Shown: positions 9,710 to 21,504 of the stretch, piece after piece | How the letters are laid out: each line of letters opens with the position of its first letter | How positions within the stretch are numbered: the stretch's first letter is position 1 | NCBI GenBank assembly: GCA_015680685.1 | Contig: MNCI01015515.1 | Coordinates: 28,697 to 74,506 of the forward strand | DNA: 45,810 nt | Source of the DNA: Gnetum montanum | Lineage: Eukaryota; Streptophyta; Gnetopsida; Gnetales; Gnetaceae | Direction of reading: 5' to 3' | Made by a program: the position numbers and the translations under genes | The notes under the pieces: generated by a model | Database searches by the model: none | What the model was told of the DNA's origin: nothing | What the model saw: the letters and a program-made list of their open reading frames with translations, nothing else

Positions 9710-10670
9710 TGATGGGACGCGATATCGCAGTCCACTGCCATATCTATAAATAAGAGGTGGCACTCCCTTGTTTCCCCATCGTGGGCTAGAAGTAGGGAAA
9801 CTTTGGCAGTTTGATCACTCCAGAGATAGAATATTTTTGCATGTGCCCGTAGTAGGAGTTCCAAAGTGAACGGATCTTTATTCGAGCAACCTTGTACCTG
9901 AACATAAGTTGTGTACGGCAATAAAGACGAGCCTTCTAGATAAACCTTGCAGTGCATGGAATAGGATTTTATTTAATGTTATTTATTGCTTTCTCTTAGT
10001 AACGTGGTATGAGTACGTCTTGATTACGAGCATCTAAGGATGTGTACGATTAGTCAAGGAATCAGTTGCTCATCACGACGCGGTATGAGTACGACTTGAT
10101 TATGAGCATCTAGTGTGACTACTTGGTAACCTAGTGGCATATCTAGGATCTATGCTTGGTAATCCCAATGGTAGTCGTGCACCAAGATGTGTATGATTAG
10201 TCAAGGAATCGGCTGCTCATCGCACTTAGGCTAGATTAGATTCTCTCAACCCTTTCCTCCTAGTTAAGTGCCTCAGTACGACCACTTCGAGCATGTGCAT
10301 TACGCATGGTGATCCCAGTGATGATTAGCATTTGGTAGCCATGGTTTCATCGGTTCAGGGTGTGTACAATAAGTGGGAACATATGCTGATGCTACGTAGT
10401 TTAGACTTAGTTCATTAGTTAGAGTTAGTTAGTTTCTCAATCCTTCACTCATTAGCATAGGAGATAAAACATAAAAGACTATGAAAACCATATACCTTGG
10501 ACTTGCTTAACCATACACCATGACAACTACAAGTAAGTCTGGGAAGACAACAAATAATTAACCCTAAGTATTCCATGGGGCGTGTAGGCATTTAGTCTGT
10601 GGAGTTCGACCGGATCGCGCGTGCTACGCTCGTTTCGTATGGTTGTGTAGGGGTATCTCGCCACTCATCA
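9710..10670 (+). repeat. 3' LTR of element E
   Basis: Starts TGATGGGACGCGATATCGC and ends CCACTCATCA, 961 bp, with TATAAATAAG at 9745-9754. It shares ends, a palindromic GATATC near the start and the paired TTGGTAA motifs (10121-10135, 10154-10168) with LTR-A and LTR-F. It contains internal duplications: GGTATGAGTACG blocks near 10006 and 10082, and GATTAGTCAAGGAATC near 10047 and 10195. Right flank TATGT; the left partner is not in the window. Confidence 0.78.
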
Positions 10671-10675
10671 TATGT

Positions 10676-11155
10676 GAAGTTATTTCTTGGAAAAACATGT
10701 TAATATAGGTGGTTTATTGAAAACTTCTCCAAAATTGTCAAAGCAATGATGAAGTTTACTGAGAAGAATGCAACATTCGAATGAACTAAAGAATGAGAAT
10801 GAGCATTCTAGCTCTTGAAACAAAAGCTCATAGAAATGCAAACTTTATGCATACCAAATTAGTCCAAATCATTCCACATTATGATAGATGCATCCAATTA
10901 TGCATTAGGACTTACAGAAATGGATGATCAAAAATGTCCATATTACATCCATTATGCAAGTGGAAGTATTGTAAGTGCACAACTTAATTATGCCACAACA
11001 GAAAATGAATTAATGATGGTGGTGTATGCTCTTAAAAAATTCAGGCACTATGTGCTTGGATACCTCATTTTTATGTACACTGATCATAGTGTCATTTGCT
11101 TCCTCATGAACAAGCCAATAGTGAGCCCCTATGTTATATGGTGGTTGATGATCAT
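10676..11155 (+). pseudogene. Ty3 reverse transcriptase-RNase H fragment
   Basis: GGFIENFSKIVKAMMKF matches the end of Ty3/gypsy reverse transcriptase, the YRRFIxNFSKIAKPL block. After several stops it is followed by RNase H: MIDASNYALGL (first catalytic Asp), HYASGSIVSAQLNYATTENE (catalytic Glu) and YTDHSVICFLMNKP (third Asp). It is on the plus strand, opposite to element B, and ends at 11155 where the LTR of B starts. It is the only reverse transcriptase remnant in the window. It probably represents an older element into which E inserted. Confidence 0.8.
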
Positions 11156-11733
11156 ATAGAAATGTAAATCTACTCTAGCCTATGGAAATAATTATATGTT
11201 CCTAGCTTGTTGTACATGTCCTTAGCTAATGTAACTATTACTAGGATTACCAAGTGAATTCACTACTAAAAAAATCAAGTGAAGTCACTACTAGGTTACC
11301 AAGCAGTTGCACTTTCCGCTTGAAACCAGCCATACTTATACCACCTTACTAAAGGACATTGGAAAAGTAAACTGCTTAGAAAATATAAAGAACTTAATAA
11401 AAGTAAACATGCTGGGAAGTAAAATTAAACTAGGTGAGATGTTGCAATGGTGAGAAATAATCTTAATCTTTATTACTAGTCATGAATTTTATCTAAGAGT
11501 AATCCACTCAAATAAATACTTTGTACAACCATTAATCACCACACTGTAGCTCATTCTAACTCTAAGTCTAAACTACAAAAACAAACTACAAGAATCTGGC
11601 TAAGTGTTAGCAAAAGTTATTATTTCAATGTGATAGTGGGTTGGTAGTTATAGGCATGACCATGACCCACTACATCGCATCTATGATGATGTATGCAGAT
11701 ATATCATAGGCTGCATAATCACATGTTTTATCA
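11156..11733 (-). repeat. 3' LTR of element B, truncated
   Basis: Homologous to the 5' LTR of B from ATAGAAATGTAAATCTACTC (about 37274) to the terminal CACATGTTTTATCA. On the minus strand it starts TGATAAAACATGTG. The last 270 bp or so of the LTR, including the CTCATCA end, is absent; plus-strand RNase H sequence abuts it at 11155/11156. Confidence 0.72.
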
Positions 11734-11747
11734 TACCCTCATGATTG
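11734..11747 (-). other. Polypurine tract of element B
   Basis: On the minus strand, a CATGAGGGTA-type tract lies directly before the LTR start TGATAAAAC. It aligns with the tracts of A and E. Confidence 0.6.
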
Positions 11748-11975
11748 ACTAAAAACTTATTCTTGAGTTAAAACAAAAGGAGGATAGAGTTCCTTACAAA
11801 ATTATGGGATCATATATAGACTTTGTCATGATGACTTATATACATTACTAACTCTATTATGATTGTTACATTGTGATTTGAGTGATGTTTACAAAATTAT
11901 CATGCATTACATGATTGACACATATGATAAAAAACAAAGTAAAACAAAATAAAACATCAAATCTCTATGTAGACC

Positions 11976-14740
11976 TTAGGTTCTAGGCAGTGGTGGCTCC
12001 TTCATCAACTTCTTTCCTTTGTCATTAGGCTTTTGAAGTTGATATCTATTAATTAATGCCCAAAGCTTCTCTTTCTCTAATCTTGGATCATGTACCATTC
12101 ATGTAAATTCAACAATGTTTCCTAGAGTTATTATTTTCCATGGGCATGACAACTGTAGAAATATTTTATTAGTATTCACATACCATGTTGCAAGGTACCT
12201 TCTTTTTTATTCAAATGCTCTCACTATGTTTCTTAATTCCTAGTATTTGGTCTTTCTCCTAGCTAGATTTCTTTCTACATCCATCTAATCTTGGTAGCTA
12301 ACATTGACCACTTAGAGCTCGGAGTTTGCAATGTCAAGCTTTTGTTACACATCCTTTTCGTTTGCAAACTCTTTCTTGTATAATGCATATACTACAACCA
12401 CTTGTTGCTCCAATTCTATTTTGGGCTTGGCTACTGTCAACATTGCTAGGTTAGAGTATTGAAGATTTGCTAAATCCATGTACTTTGTCAAGTCCTTTAT
12501 CTACAAGTCATTGTTCTTGATCTTAACTTGATGCATGTGGTAAAGACTATCCAAGATAGATTACCAATCATGTGTTTATGTTGTGATGGAGCTAATATTG
12601 GCTTTATTGATCTAAATATCTTTCTCAATGATTTTCTTGTACATGCCCACTTGATCCCTAAAGTGCTCCTTCAAGCATTCACGTTTCTTGGCCTCATTTG
12701 CCACATGTTTATTTTAATGAATAACTTTTTTTTATACTACATGGAATTACTTCATTGATAGGATTCTATTTTCTCTAGCCAATTTTCTCATGTCAAGGTT
12801 AACTTTGGCAAACTGCTCTCATAGCTGATGGATGCTTTCTTCTAGCATATTCTTTTGTTTTTTAATGTCAATCAACCTTATATTTTCTACAATAATATTC
12901 TTATTTTCTTCTTCCAAGGTAATTAATGCTTTGACATGGATGTATGTTTTTGTTTCTACCACTGAGGCATTCCATGTTGCCTTTTGTTTTTCTATATTCA
13001 TTTGGAAATATTTGGCCATTAGTTTGCCCATCTATTTGGTTCAAAATTGTTCTAGTTTATCTAGTGTAATATATTGTGCATGGTCTTGCCTTTGTACTCT
13101 TAATGCAGCTAATTCTTCTTGTAGCCTCTACACCTCATTTTCTTTGTGCTCTCCTCTAATTTCTATCATGACTAGCTTGCTCATAATTGAAATCAATTTT
13201 GAATTTGCTACATTGATATCACTTGGGATATCAAAAATATTTTGCATCACTTGCTTAGTCTACAACAATCGATTTCGAATGTCTACATGCTCTTCTAGGG
13301 CCATGGAGGTTCTGGCTGTAGTTTCAATATCTTTTTCTCCACTAATATCTCTCAGTGACATAATAGGAATACTAAAGGATTCCTTGATATGGTTTGTGAT
13401 TATTTCTAAAACTCCTATTGCATCCTGATGTTGCATTACCACCACTATGGCTCCTTCTCCTATTTTGAGCATTACTTGAAAAGATATAGCATTTTCAAAT
13501 ATTTGTTATGCCTAGTATTTGTCTTCCCTTGCTTATAATTAGATTTGACCACTTGCAAGTCCTATTGATAGTATAGGTCTTCTTGGATTTTCTCTCACTT
13601 GATACATTTTAGAGATCTCTTTACTTCCCTAGCTTATTGGTTTAGCCATTTGTTGAAAATGGCTTATTAAGGGTCGATAGTTTTGTTATGTCAGTGGAGT
13701 GCTTGACCATGGTCTATCCATAGTTGATTTTGACACACTGGATGCTACTTGCTCTTGTCTCAAGGCTAGAATGTTTCTAGCCAATGTAGATCCAACTACT
13801 CCCTCAGTGTGTGTTGGCTTCTCCAATTGATCTTTCTTTAGAGACACTGGTTTTGAAATTTCAATGTATGAAGCATTCTAGATTTTATGGAGAACATCAT
13901 TTGTGTAACCCAAAATTCCTTCTTATCACATAATCTTTTGATAAGGCAAGGGAATGGTAGGGTGAATTTCCTTTCCCTCTTCCCCTCAAATCTATTTTGG
14001 ATTTTCAAGAATAACAAATAAGCCACAGTAGCTTGAAATTTTCCCATAAGAATCACACTTTCCCTCACAACATAGGTGGAAATTTTGTTTAGTCTCTTAG
14101 TTGAAAAGAGATGGTAGGTTCTAATTTTAAAATAGATTTTCTTTGTGATGGACAATCCATTATATTCTTTCTCACTTGTCTCATAGGCCCTCTACAACCA
14201 TAGCTTCCTTGCCTCTATGTCAAACCTTGTAGGAGCTATATCGGCTCTGACATTGGGAAAATTCTATGCCTTGGTTATTACCTAAACTAAATAGGACACT
14301 ATGATTCCCTCTATCTTTACGATGGCATCATCTTGCTTATTTTTTTAAAATTGACACACTTTCCTCAGGTACCATTCACCATTACATGAGATTATAGGCC
14401 AAAGAAGAAAGGCTTGAAGCTACTCTCGAATATCAATAGGGGAAAACTCCATGAATGGTCCAAAGTTGAGTTCCACTATGATAGTGGACATGATGGATTT
14501 TTCTTGAATGGCTTGGAGACATTCATTTGATAGTGTGAGGTGCTATCCTTGCTCTTGAGCAAGTGGTGCATCAACTTCAGCTTGTGTGGATTTTCTTGTC
14601 GTAGTTGTAGGCTAATGGATACTATAAGATTAGACTTCTTGCTCAACTTATGGAGTTTGTTCTCCAGCTTTTCCTCTTCCTCTTGGTTTCTTACCCTTGT
14701 GTTGTGAGTTTCCTTTAGTTACAAGTATTTTAGGAGCCAT
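11976..14740 (-). pseudogene. Extra ORF of element B, plant-transposon-protein-like
   Basis: Starts MAPKILVTKG followed by a basic stretch (KKPRGRGKAG) and ends KEPPLPRT-stop. The middle reads EFSPIDIREQLQ and KIYFKIRTYHLFS, then TLPFPCLIKRLC near 13940. This resembles the central block of the family annotated as putative plant transposon protein (Pfam Transposase_32 type), known from extra ORFs of plant Ty3 elements. The C-terminal half is heptad-like (LITLEEENKNIIVENIRLI near 12930). There are many stops. It lies downstream of integrase, where Athila/Tat-type elements can carry an env-like or other extra ORF. Element C carries a homologous ORF. Family assignment is from memory. Confidence 0.55.
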
Positions 14741-17099
14741 CTACAATCATAAATGATTCATTTAAGATCACTCAAAGATTTTAGATAAGTTTTCAATAGT
14801 TCGTAATCCTCTCTCAAGTTCATGCATTTGATTAAGATCAATTATTATTATTACTTTTTAGCTCTCATTAAGATTGCAAAGTTAGAAAAAAATTGGAAGA
14901 AACCCTTATTTTTTGTATTTTCTAATGCTTTATAACCAAGTTTATTTTTTATGACCTTTCATAATTGTTAATCTCTTATTTAACATGTGTCTGAATGGTT
15001 AATTGGGAAGAATTATTAAGTTCATTAGCCTTTATTTAATTATAAAGTTATAAAATAAGATTAATTCTTATTGTTTTTATCCTTAATATGTTCTTCCTGG
15101 AATTAGAATAATTTGATGTGGATTGCATAAACTACGCATAGTACTCTCTCCCCCATGACTAAATTGGTCACTCCATGAAAAAAAAGGTTTAAGAATCACA
15201 TGAATCAGAGTTGTGGTGGGGGAGTTATGAAGATTGGAAGTTTAGGTGTCAAAGGATCATAAAAACAACATGAACTCTCTATGTGTGAAATTAGAGAAAT
15301 GAAAAATTTTCTAAATCCTTGTGCTTATATGTAAGATTTTATCAAGGATACATCATGGATGTTATATTGCAGGGGTTAATACAACATATCTATGATATCA
15401 CCTTTGAATTTTTCAAGATTTTGAATGATTTTTTGATGAAAATATTAAGCCAAATGGATAGTCTGGAAGGTATAGATATGTTATAAAGGGTTCTTGATCA
15501 TAGGTGATGCTCAAAATGTAAGAATTTGTTGTTAGAAGTATGTGAAAGAAGGAATTTGTGCAAGGTAAGTCGATTAAGTTTGTAGGAGATGGTTGTTAAA
15601 TATTATCAAATTTATGATTGAAGATAAGTACATAGAAAAGTAATGATGATCACTTAAGTGTTTTGGAGGTACAAGATATTGTGAAATCAATCATCAAGTA
15701 TGAATCACAAGAGTTATACAAGCAAGTACTTCCTTAAAGTAGGCTCTAGTCCTTAATGTCCTTGTATAACCATACTCACAAGTGTCCATAGGCACTCAAG
15801 GAGTTGAATGTGAAACATACCTATCTTCCAAGACACACATGTTACTATTACCTTATTTAGAAAATAATACTATATTGTACAAAACCATTAAATTATAATT
15901 GTATATAGTAGTGAGGTGAAATGGGAGTAGTACGGATTGTAGAAAATGGAGTGTCAGGTGTCGTACCATAGGCATAATAAATTTTATGTGTAATGTATGA
16001 TTAAAGTAATTATTAGCCCTTCTATCCAAGATCCAAAACAAGTCCATACCACTTACCAATGACGTCACATTATATCATTCCAAAACTAACAACCACATAA
16101 CCATCACAATTTCAAGGATTATTAACACTTGGTAAAGAAGTTCGAGGAAGCAGTTTGTTAATAGCACACTTTATTTTTTTAAAGAAGACTTGGTCATTGG
16201 ATGGAGGAGTGCCTTCAAGCATGGGTAACATGTTTTTCCAATGGAAGCCCCAAAAAGTTTTATACTATGCACTTATTAGGTTATTACTATGTTAACCTTA
16301 CCAAAGGACTACCTTTAGGCATGGGTAACATGTCTTTTCAATTGCATGGTAAGGTAGTTCTCATTTTAGACATACTTTCATTTTTTGTAAGAACTCAAGG
16401 AAATAATACAACTTATAAACAAGATAAGACTTATAGTAGTAGTCTTGGAGAATCCACAAATACCCTTGATGTCACATCTTTTTCATTCCCACTTATCTCT
16501 TCTCTTTTCTATCTAGGCATAATGGTCATAAGCTTATTTTAGTTTTATTATGAATAGAATGTCATTATATCCATGCTAAGAACCTCTTATTATTGAAAAT
16601 GAGTGTATGGATGATGTGGTCTTACTACATATATAGTTTGTCTTTTAATAATTTGATAACATAGGGTGAAATTCTCATTGTTTAGACTACATCTTATTTT
16701 ATTCCTTTGCACTTTATTAGAAAATGAAACAAAAATATGTACATGAAAGATAGTAAGAATAAAGAAAAATTGATAAGAATAGAAAAATGTATAAAGAGTT
16801 TAAAAGATATTAAAGAAAGAAAAATGATTTAAAATGGAAAAGACATTAAAGAATTTTAAAAGATGGCAAGAAACAAGAAAAATATGACATGAATCAAAAA
16901 GGAAGATTTGGTTCCTAAGTATCAAACTTGACATCCCTACAACTATTATTAAGAGGGAAATTTGGAAGATTGAATGGGTAGTGAATGATAATGTGGACAT
17001 GATTGAGTCCTTAGAGAACTAAGGAAAGTCACAAAATGGTTTTATTAATTGAATATTGACAAGAATAACTCTGTGTAGATTTGTTGAATGGAAATTATT
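14741..17099. other. Unassigned interior of element B
   Basis: AT-rich DNA between the integrase end and the extra ORF. I recognise no gene. A repeated phrase containing CATGGGTAACATGT occurs at about 16218 and 16319. Short open stretches (15853-16068, 16201-16542) have no recognisable motif. An additional undetected insertion is possible. Confidence 0.4.
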
Positions 17100-18075
17100 C
17101 ATGGCACTAGATTGTATGTAGCATGGATGCTATAAGGTAACTCACATAGAGTTTGGAACTTAGTCTTTTATGAAACATGATTGTGATGACTTTATCACTG
17201 TGCTTAAGGAATACTTATCTTATTTTGGCATCATGTCTACATTTGGAGTACTTTTTATGGGCTTCATCACTCATTTGAGCTACTAATCAATTTTCATATA
17301 AAAGATTCAAATTCATTAGGAATTCTTTTTAAGCTAAGTTGAGATCTAGGTCAAGGGTACTGGCAGTTGAAAGGGTATTTAGTTTTTCTTAGATTGGCAA
17401 AGTAGGTAGTTTTACATAAACTAATTCATATGGTAAATACCCTATAGGAAGTTTCCAAGTTAATTCATATGACCATAAAGCATCATTAAGTTTAGTGTTC
17501 TAATCCTTCCTACATCAACGAATAGTTCTAGTTAATATTCTTGTGATTTCTCGATTAGTCACTTCAACTTGACCATTTACTTGGGGTGATAAGATGTAGT
17601 TAATTTATGATTAATCCTAGGTCATTTCATTAGCTTTTGAAATGTAGCTCCTCTAAAATATGTTCTATTATTTGATATCAACATGTGTGGTACTTTGAAT
17701 TTGTTCACCACATGTTGCTGAAAGAATTTAGCAGCTATTATAGCTGTGTAATCTTTAACTGTAACTGCTTCTACCCACTTTGTGCAATAATCAACAATTA
17801 TCATAATATAAGATTTTATATTTAACATTAGTGTGATAGCCCTCGTGAAGTCAATTCCCCAAATGTCAAAAAGGTTCCAATGGTTGTATCTACTATTGTG
17901 GTCCTTTATTTTTAGTTGTCAGTCTTCCATCTCTTTGGTAGCTCTCATAAGATTGTGCAAACCAATGTGCATCCCTAAATATGGTAGACCAAAAGTAGCC
18001 TACCTTCATTAGTTTTAGTGTTATTCTTCTTCTTGCATAATGATCATAGCATGGTCCTTCATGCACAGCTTATAG
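17100..18075 (-). pseudogene. Ty3 integrase of element B, catalytic and zinc residues lost
   Basis: Minus-strand blocks in order: HEGPCYDHYARRRITLKLMK (zinc-binding N-terminus), SYESYQRDGR where the family has CxxCQR, VDYCTKWVEAVTVKDYTA (first catalytic Asp), LISNNRTYFRG where the family has SDxGxxF, and YHPQVNGQVEVTNREITRIL (catalytic Glu region), then a GKxxxLP-like tail. Both zinc Cys are Tyr and the second catalytic Asp is Asn; all fit G-to-A changes on the coding strand. It would insert cDNA into the genome if intact. Upstream it almost abuts gag, so protease and reverse transcriptase are deleted. Confidence 0.8.
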
Positions 18076-18469
18076 GACTCTTTGTTAACTTTCTTCTCGA
18101 ATACACCATCTTATTGATTTGTCAGCACATATTTTGTCGAGGTTTCCATTAATTTCCATATACCTCTTTACCCTTTGGAGAAACTGTTATTTTTATTTCT
18201 TATCCCTTTCAATAGAAATTTCTTGTGTAGTAAGATATGTCATATAGTCAGTAATCCATGAATTTACTATTGAGTCTACAACCATTGTTATTTTTGTGAA
18301 TAAATTCTCATCAAAAAAATCATGTGATATTGCTTTATCATTTTCTTAAGATTCCCGTCTTAACCTTGATAAGTAATCTGCTACAATGTTTTCAATCTTG
18401 TGATATTGGTGTCTTGATTAATTTCTATTTTAGAATCTCTATTTGGTAAGTAATTTCTATAAGTACATG

Positions 18470-20384
18470 TGCTTTGGACTCTTGTAAGTAGGCCATAATA
18501 GGGTAACATCCCTTAGGATATTCATACTAGCACAATTTGCATCCTTCATCATCTTCTAAACTAGAGTCTATTAATTCCTCTATTGCTACAACTTTTCCTT
18601 TATCCTTGTAGTTCTCTCATTCATTGTCTCTTCTTGTCTTCTTGTCTCTGCTTTTGTTTAGAGCTTGTTCTATATTTTCTTTCACTATCTTTAGTGCTAT
18701 AGAAAATTTTTCATCTACTGAATCCCACATTTTCTCTGCCTTTCTTGCTATGTTATCAACTAATTTTTGGATTGTTAGAGTCTTCCGTTGGATCATATCT
18801 TCCAAAATTTATTCTTCTTATGACTCACATATTCTTACATCATTTTTCATTATCGCTAGATCTCTATTATATTCTTCTGTTGATTCTATTTTTCTTAGCT
18901 CTCCTTCTTCTTTCGTCACTTGGTCAATAAATCTTTAAATTTGATGAGCTATCATTTTAGAAAACCTACCTTGGGCATACACCCCAAGAGTATCTCTAAT
19001 CTTGTTTCATAGCTCATCGATGATATGTTGTAGTTGCTCCCTTTAAGAAAATCCATGGCCTTTGTACCTATGTAATAGTGAATAGTAGATGCTCATTTCC
19101 GCATCAAGGGATTCATGTGTTCCTTGTTTCTATCTTGAAATCTATTTTCTCAAGTTAGACACTCTAGAATAAGTTTGGTATTTATCGTTAAAGAGCTCTA
19201 GCATGGTACCCCATCTTTGAATTGATTTTGGTTCTAAGGATCTATACCAACTCTCTACCTCCTCTATGAGTGTTCCAGGAAACAACTTCAATTTATGCTA
19301 ATCATTTTTGATATTTTGCAAGACACAAGCATCGTGGAAGGCTTGGAGATGGTGTTGTGGATTTGCATCATATTTGCCTTCAAATTTTGGAATATTGTTC
19401 ATATCTAATAGCTTAATGTGACTATTCCTTATGTGCCTAGTAGGAGTATACATAGCTTTCCTAATATTGATCATATTTTAAGTGGCTAGTAGGGGTTCTT
19501 TGTACTCTTTAGGTTTGTGAGCTCTATTGTAGTAGTAACCCCTCTAATGCTCATGATACTCTCCTTTTGTCACTCTTGATCATATCTCTTTATTCATGAT
19601 GGTTATCTTTTGCTTCATCAGGATGCCTTCTTCAATGTTCATACCTCTCATGATCTCTTTGTCTTTCCTCATCATAGTTTCTCAATCTTCATTCTAGCTT
19701 ATCAGAAATTATAGATGAATGAGGGGAAGAAGATGAAGGAGTTGGAGAATGGTGTTAACTAGTTATTCTTCTGTGACTCCTTGATTCATTCCTTTTTTAT
19801 TTGATGGAGATCGTAGGCCTTAAATTCCTCCTAATTCTAGAGTCGTCCTTATCTCTTCTAGGGGATTTTACAAGAGCTAAATTCAATTTTATCTTAATGG
19901 GATCTTCAATGTGGATTATTGGTGTTTGAAAGTGGGATCTTTGAGTTTTATGAAACTTCTCAATTTGGAATATGACATCTTCTTTTTCTTCTAGAACAAC
20001 AATTTAAAATGCTTTCTTTCCCTTGTTGTGCTTATGTCTTATCTTCATGATGACATCCATTCTTACCTAAGCTTCTATTGATTGGTATGACCTCCATGTG
20101 GTAGCTATCTTGTACATGGCCATGATTTGAACTCATAAGGATTACTTGAAGCATGGATGGTGCTAAACATTCTAGCAGTAAAACAATGTTGCCCTATAAA
20201 TCTCTCCATATGAGTTGTTTATCCTAGTGAAAAACAAATGCGAAGTTAGGATAGTATAGATTAGTCTGAGCATAGAAATTCTAGTTTACATCAGTGCACT
20301 TTAATCTTCTTCATTATAATCCTTATCATGGCTTTCATTAAATTCAGTAGCAAGTAGAGATTTTTTCTTAGCTATAGAAACCAT
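18470..20384 (-). pseudogene. gag of element B
   Basis: Starts MVSIAKKKSLLATEF and contains the capsid-like block FHDACVLQNIKND, KLKLFPGTLIEEVESWYRSL and RWGTMLELFNDKYQTYS (Retrotrans_gag type, about 19340-19140). A charged coiled-coil section follows (RKTLTIQKLVDNIARKAEKM), then a lysine-rich tail and a variant zinc knuckle, CKLC-YEYPKGC (18506-18541). Gag packages the element RNA into particles. Several stops and an RS/RD-rich section occur. The start lies only about 17 bases inside the end of LTR-C. Confidence 0.75.
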
Positions 20385-20401
20385 ATGAAATGTTTAATGC
20401 T

Positions 20402-21258
20402 TGATGAGTGGTAGAGTAGATCCTATGCCCAATGATATGATCACAAGCATTCACTAGCAATTTGGTCGAATTCTGTGGACTTTAGCTCTTTAAATGCCAA
20501 TAGTAAAGATAGTGACTTAGAGGTGTGATCATTGTCTTCCTAGCTACACTTATGTAAGTGCAAGAATATGGTTAAGTTGAGCCAACACATATGATTTGTA
20601 TGAATTTTGTATTTTTATTGAATTATCCTAAGCATAAGATAAAGTAATTGATTTAGAATTAATCTAAGTAATTATCTAGTGTTCTAGATGATGTCCTAGC
20701 NCAGAATTAATCTAAGTAATTATCTAGTGTTCTAGATGATGTCCTAGCATAAGCATCTGGTTCCACTTTCTATACACATCTTGAACATGTTACAACACCA
20801 CTAGGTTACTAAGTGATAGCGTTGCTAGGATTATCTAGTGTTAACATTATGCTCGAGGTAGTTGTATTTATGCATATTAATTAAGTGCATTAATTAATTA
20901 ACTAGTACATGGAAGTAAAGTGCATGAAGAATAAATTTTGTAAAGTAAACATTAATCTATTTCCAAGTGTGCACGGATTATCAAGAATCTCATCTTTATT
21001 GTCATCACAAAAATGTGTCCAGGTACATTAGTGCTTGAATAATTGATCCGTACAATCCTTGACTCCTATTGTGGCACTTAGAAAATATTCTAAATTCTGT
21101 AGAAAAAAATTGTAAGAGCTTCCTTAAGCTATTGAATAATCGATGTCATAAATGTAGTGGGTGCATGCATTTATATAGGTAGATCCAGATGCATATGTGT
21201 TTACACATATAAACATGCATTAAGATGCATGCATCGACACAACCCATTTTGTGATTCA
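20402..21258 (-). repeat. 3' LTR of element C
   Basis: Minus-strand start TGAATCACAAAATGGG and end CCACTCATCA; TATA-like CTATATAAATGC at 21178-21167. It includes the 46-bp assembly duplication. On its high-coordinate side is element C leader sequence (to about 21505); on its low-coordinate side is ATGCT and the gag of B. Confidence 0.72.
20655..20748. repeat. 46-bp duplication around an N, probable assembly artefact
   Basis: Bases 20655-20700 recur at 20703-20748 with an N at 20701 between them, inside LTR-C. The other copy of this LTR has only one version. As at 6083, this looks like an unmerged contig overlap and inflates the LTR length. Confidence 0.85.
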
Positions 21259-21504
21259 TTGTAGCTCCACAACTAAGTGAAAACTCGTTCTCAACTAAAT
21301 AAAAGTAGAATCGAGCTTCTTACAAAATTTTAGAAGGTAGGAAACCACGGATTAACTAATTGAGTCACCATCTAACTAACTCTAAGTGCCTAATTGTATG
21401 GATTTACATCATTTACAAAAATGGGTGTTCTTCAAAGAAAAATTGAACACCCTTACAAAACCTAATAGTTGGATTTCATTTGATGACTAAAGACAAAGAG
21501 AAAA

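Larger units (their letters stand above)
7096..10670 (+). mobile_element. Element E: 3' part of a Ty3-like gag-protease retrotransposon
   Basis: Reading rightwards: a protease tail (7096-7810), about 1.9 kb of non-coding DNA, a polypurine tract (9696-9709) and an LTR (9710-10670). The same order and sequence occur inverted in element A, so E belongs to the same family. The 5' LTR, primer binding site, gag and protease N-terminus are missing. E starts abruptly at the protease catalytic motif. No reverse transcriptase or integrase lies between protease and LTR. Confidence 0.75.

Noticed and set aside
12832-13428. 198-codon plus-strand open frame
   Set aside because: It is the mirror of the coiled-coil part of the extra ORF of element B on the minus strand, and is hydrophobic as expected for the complement of Glu/Lys-rich codons.
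18624-18938. Plus-strand frame resembling 34262-34576
   Set aside because: Both are complements of homologous gag coiled-coil regions. The similarity comes from gag on the minus strand.
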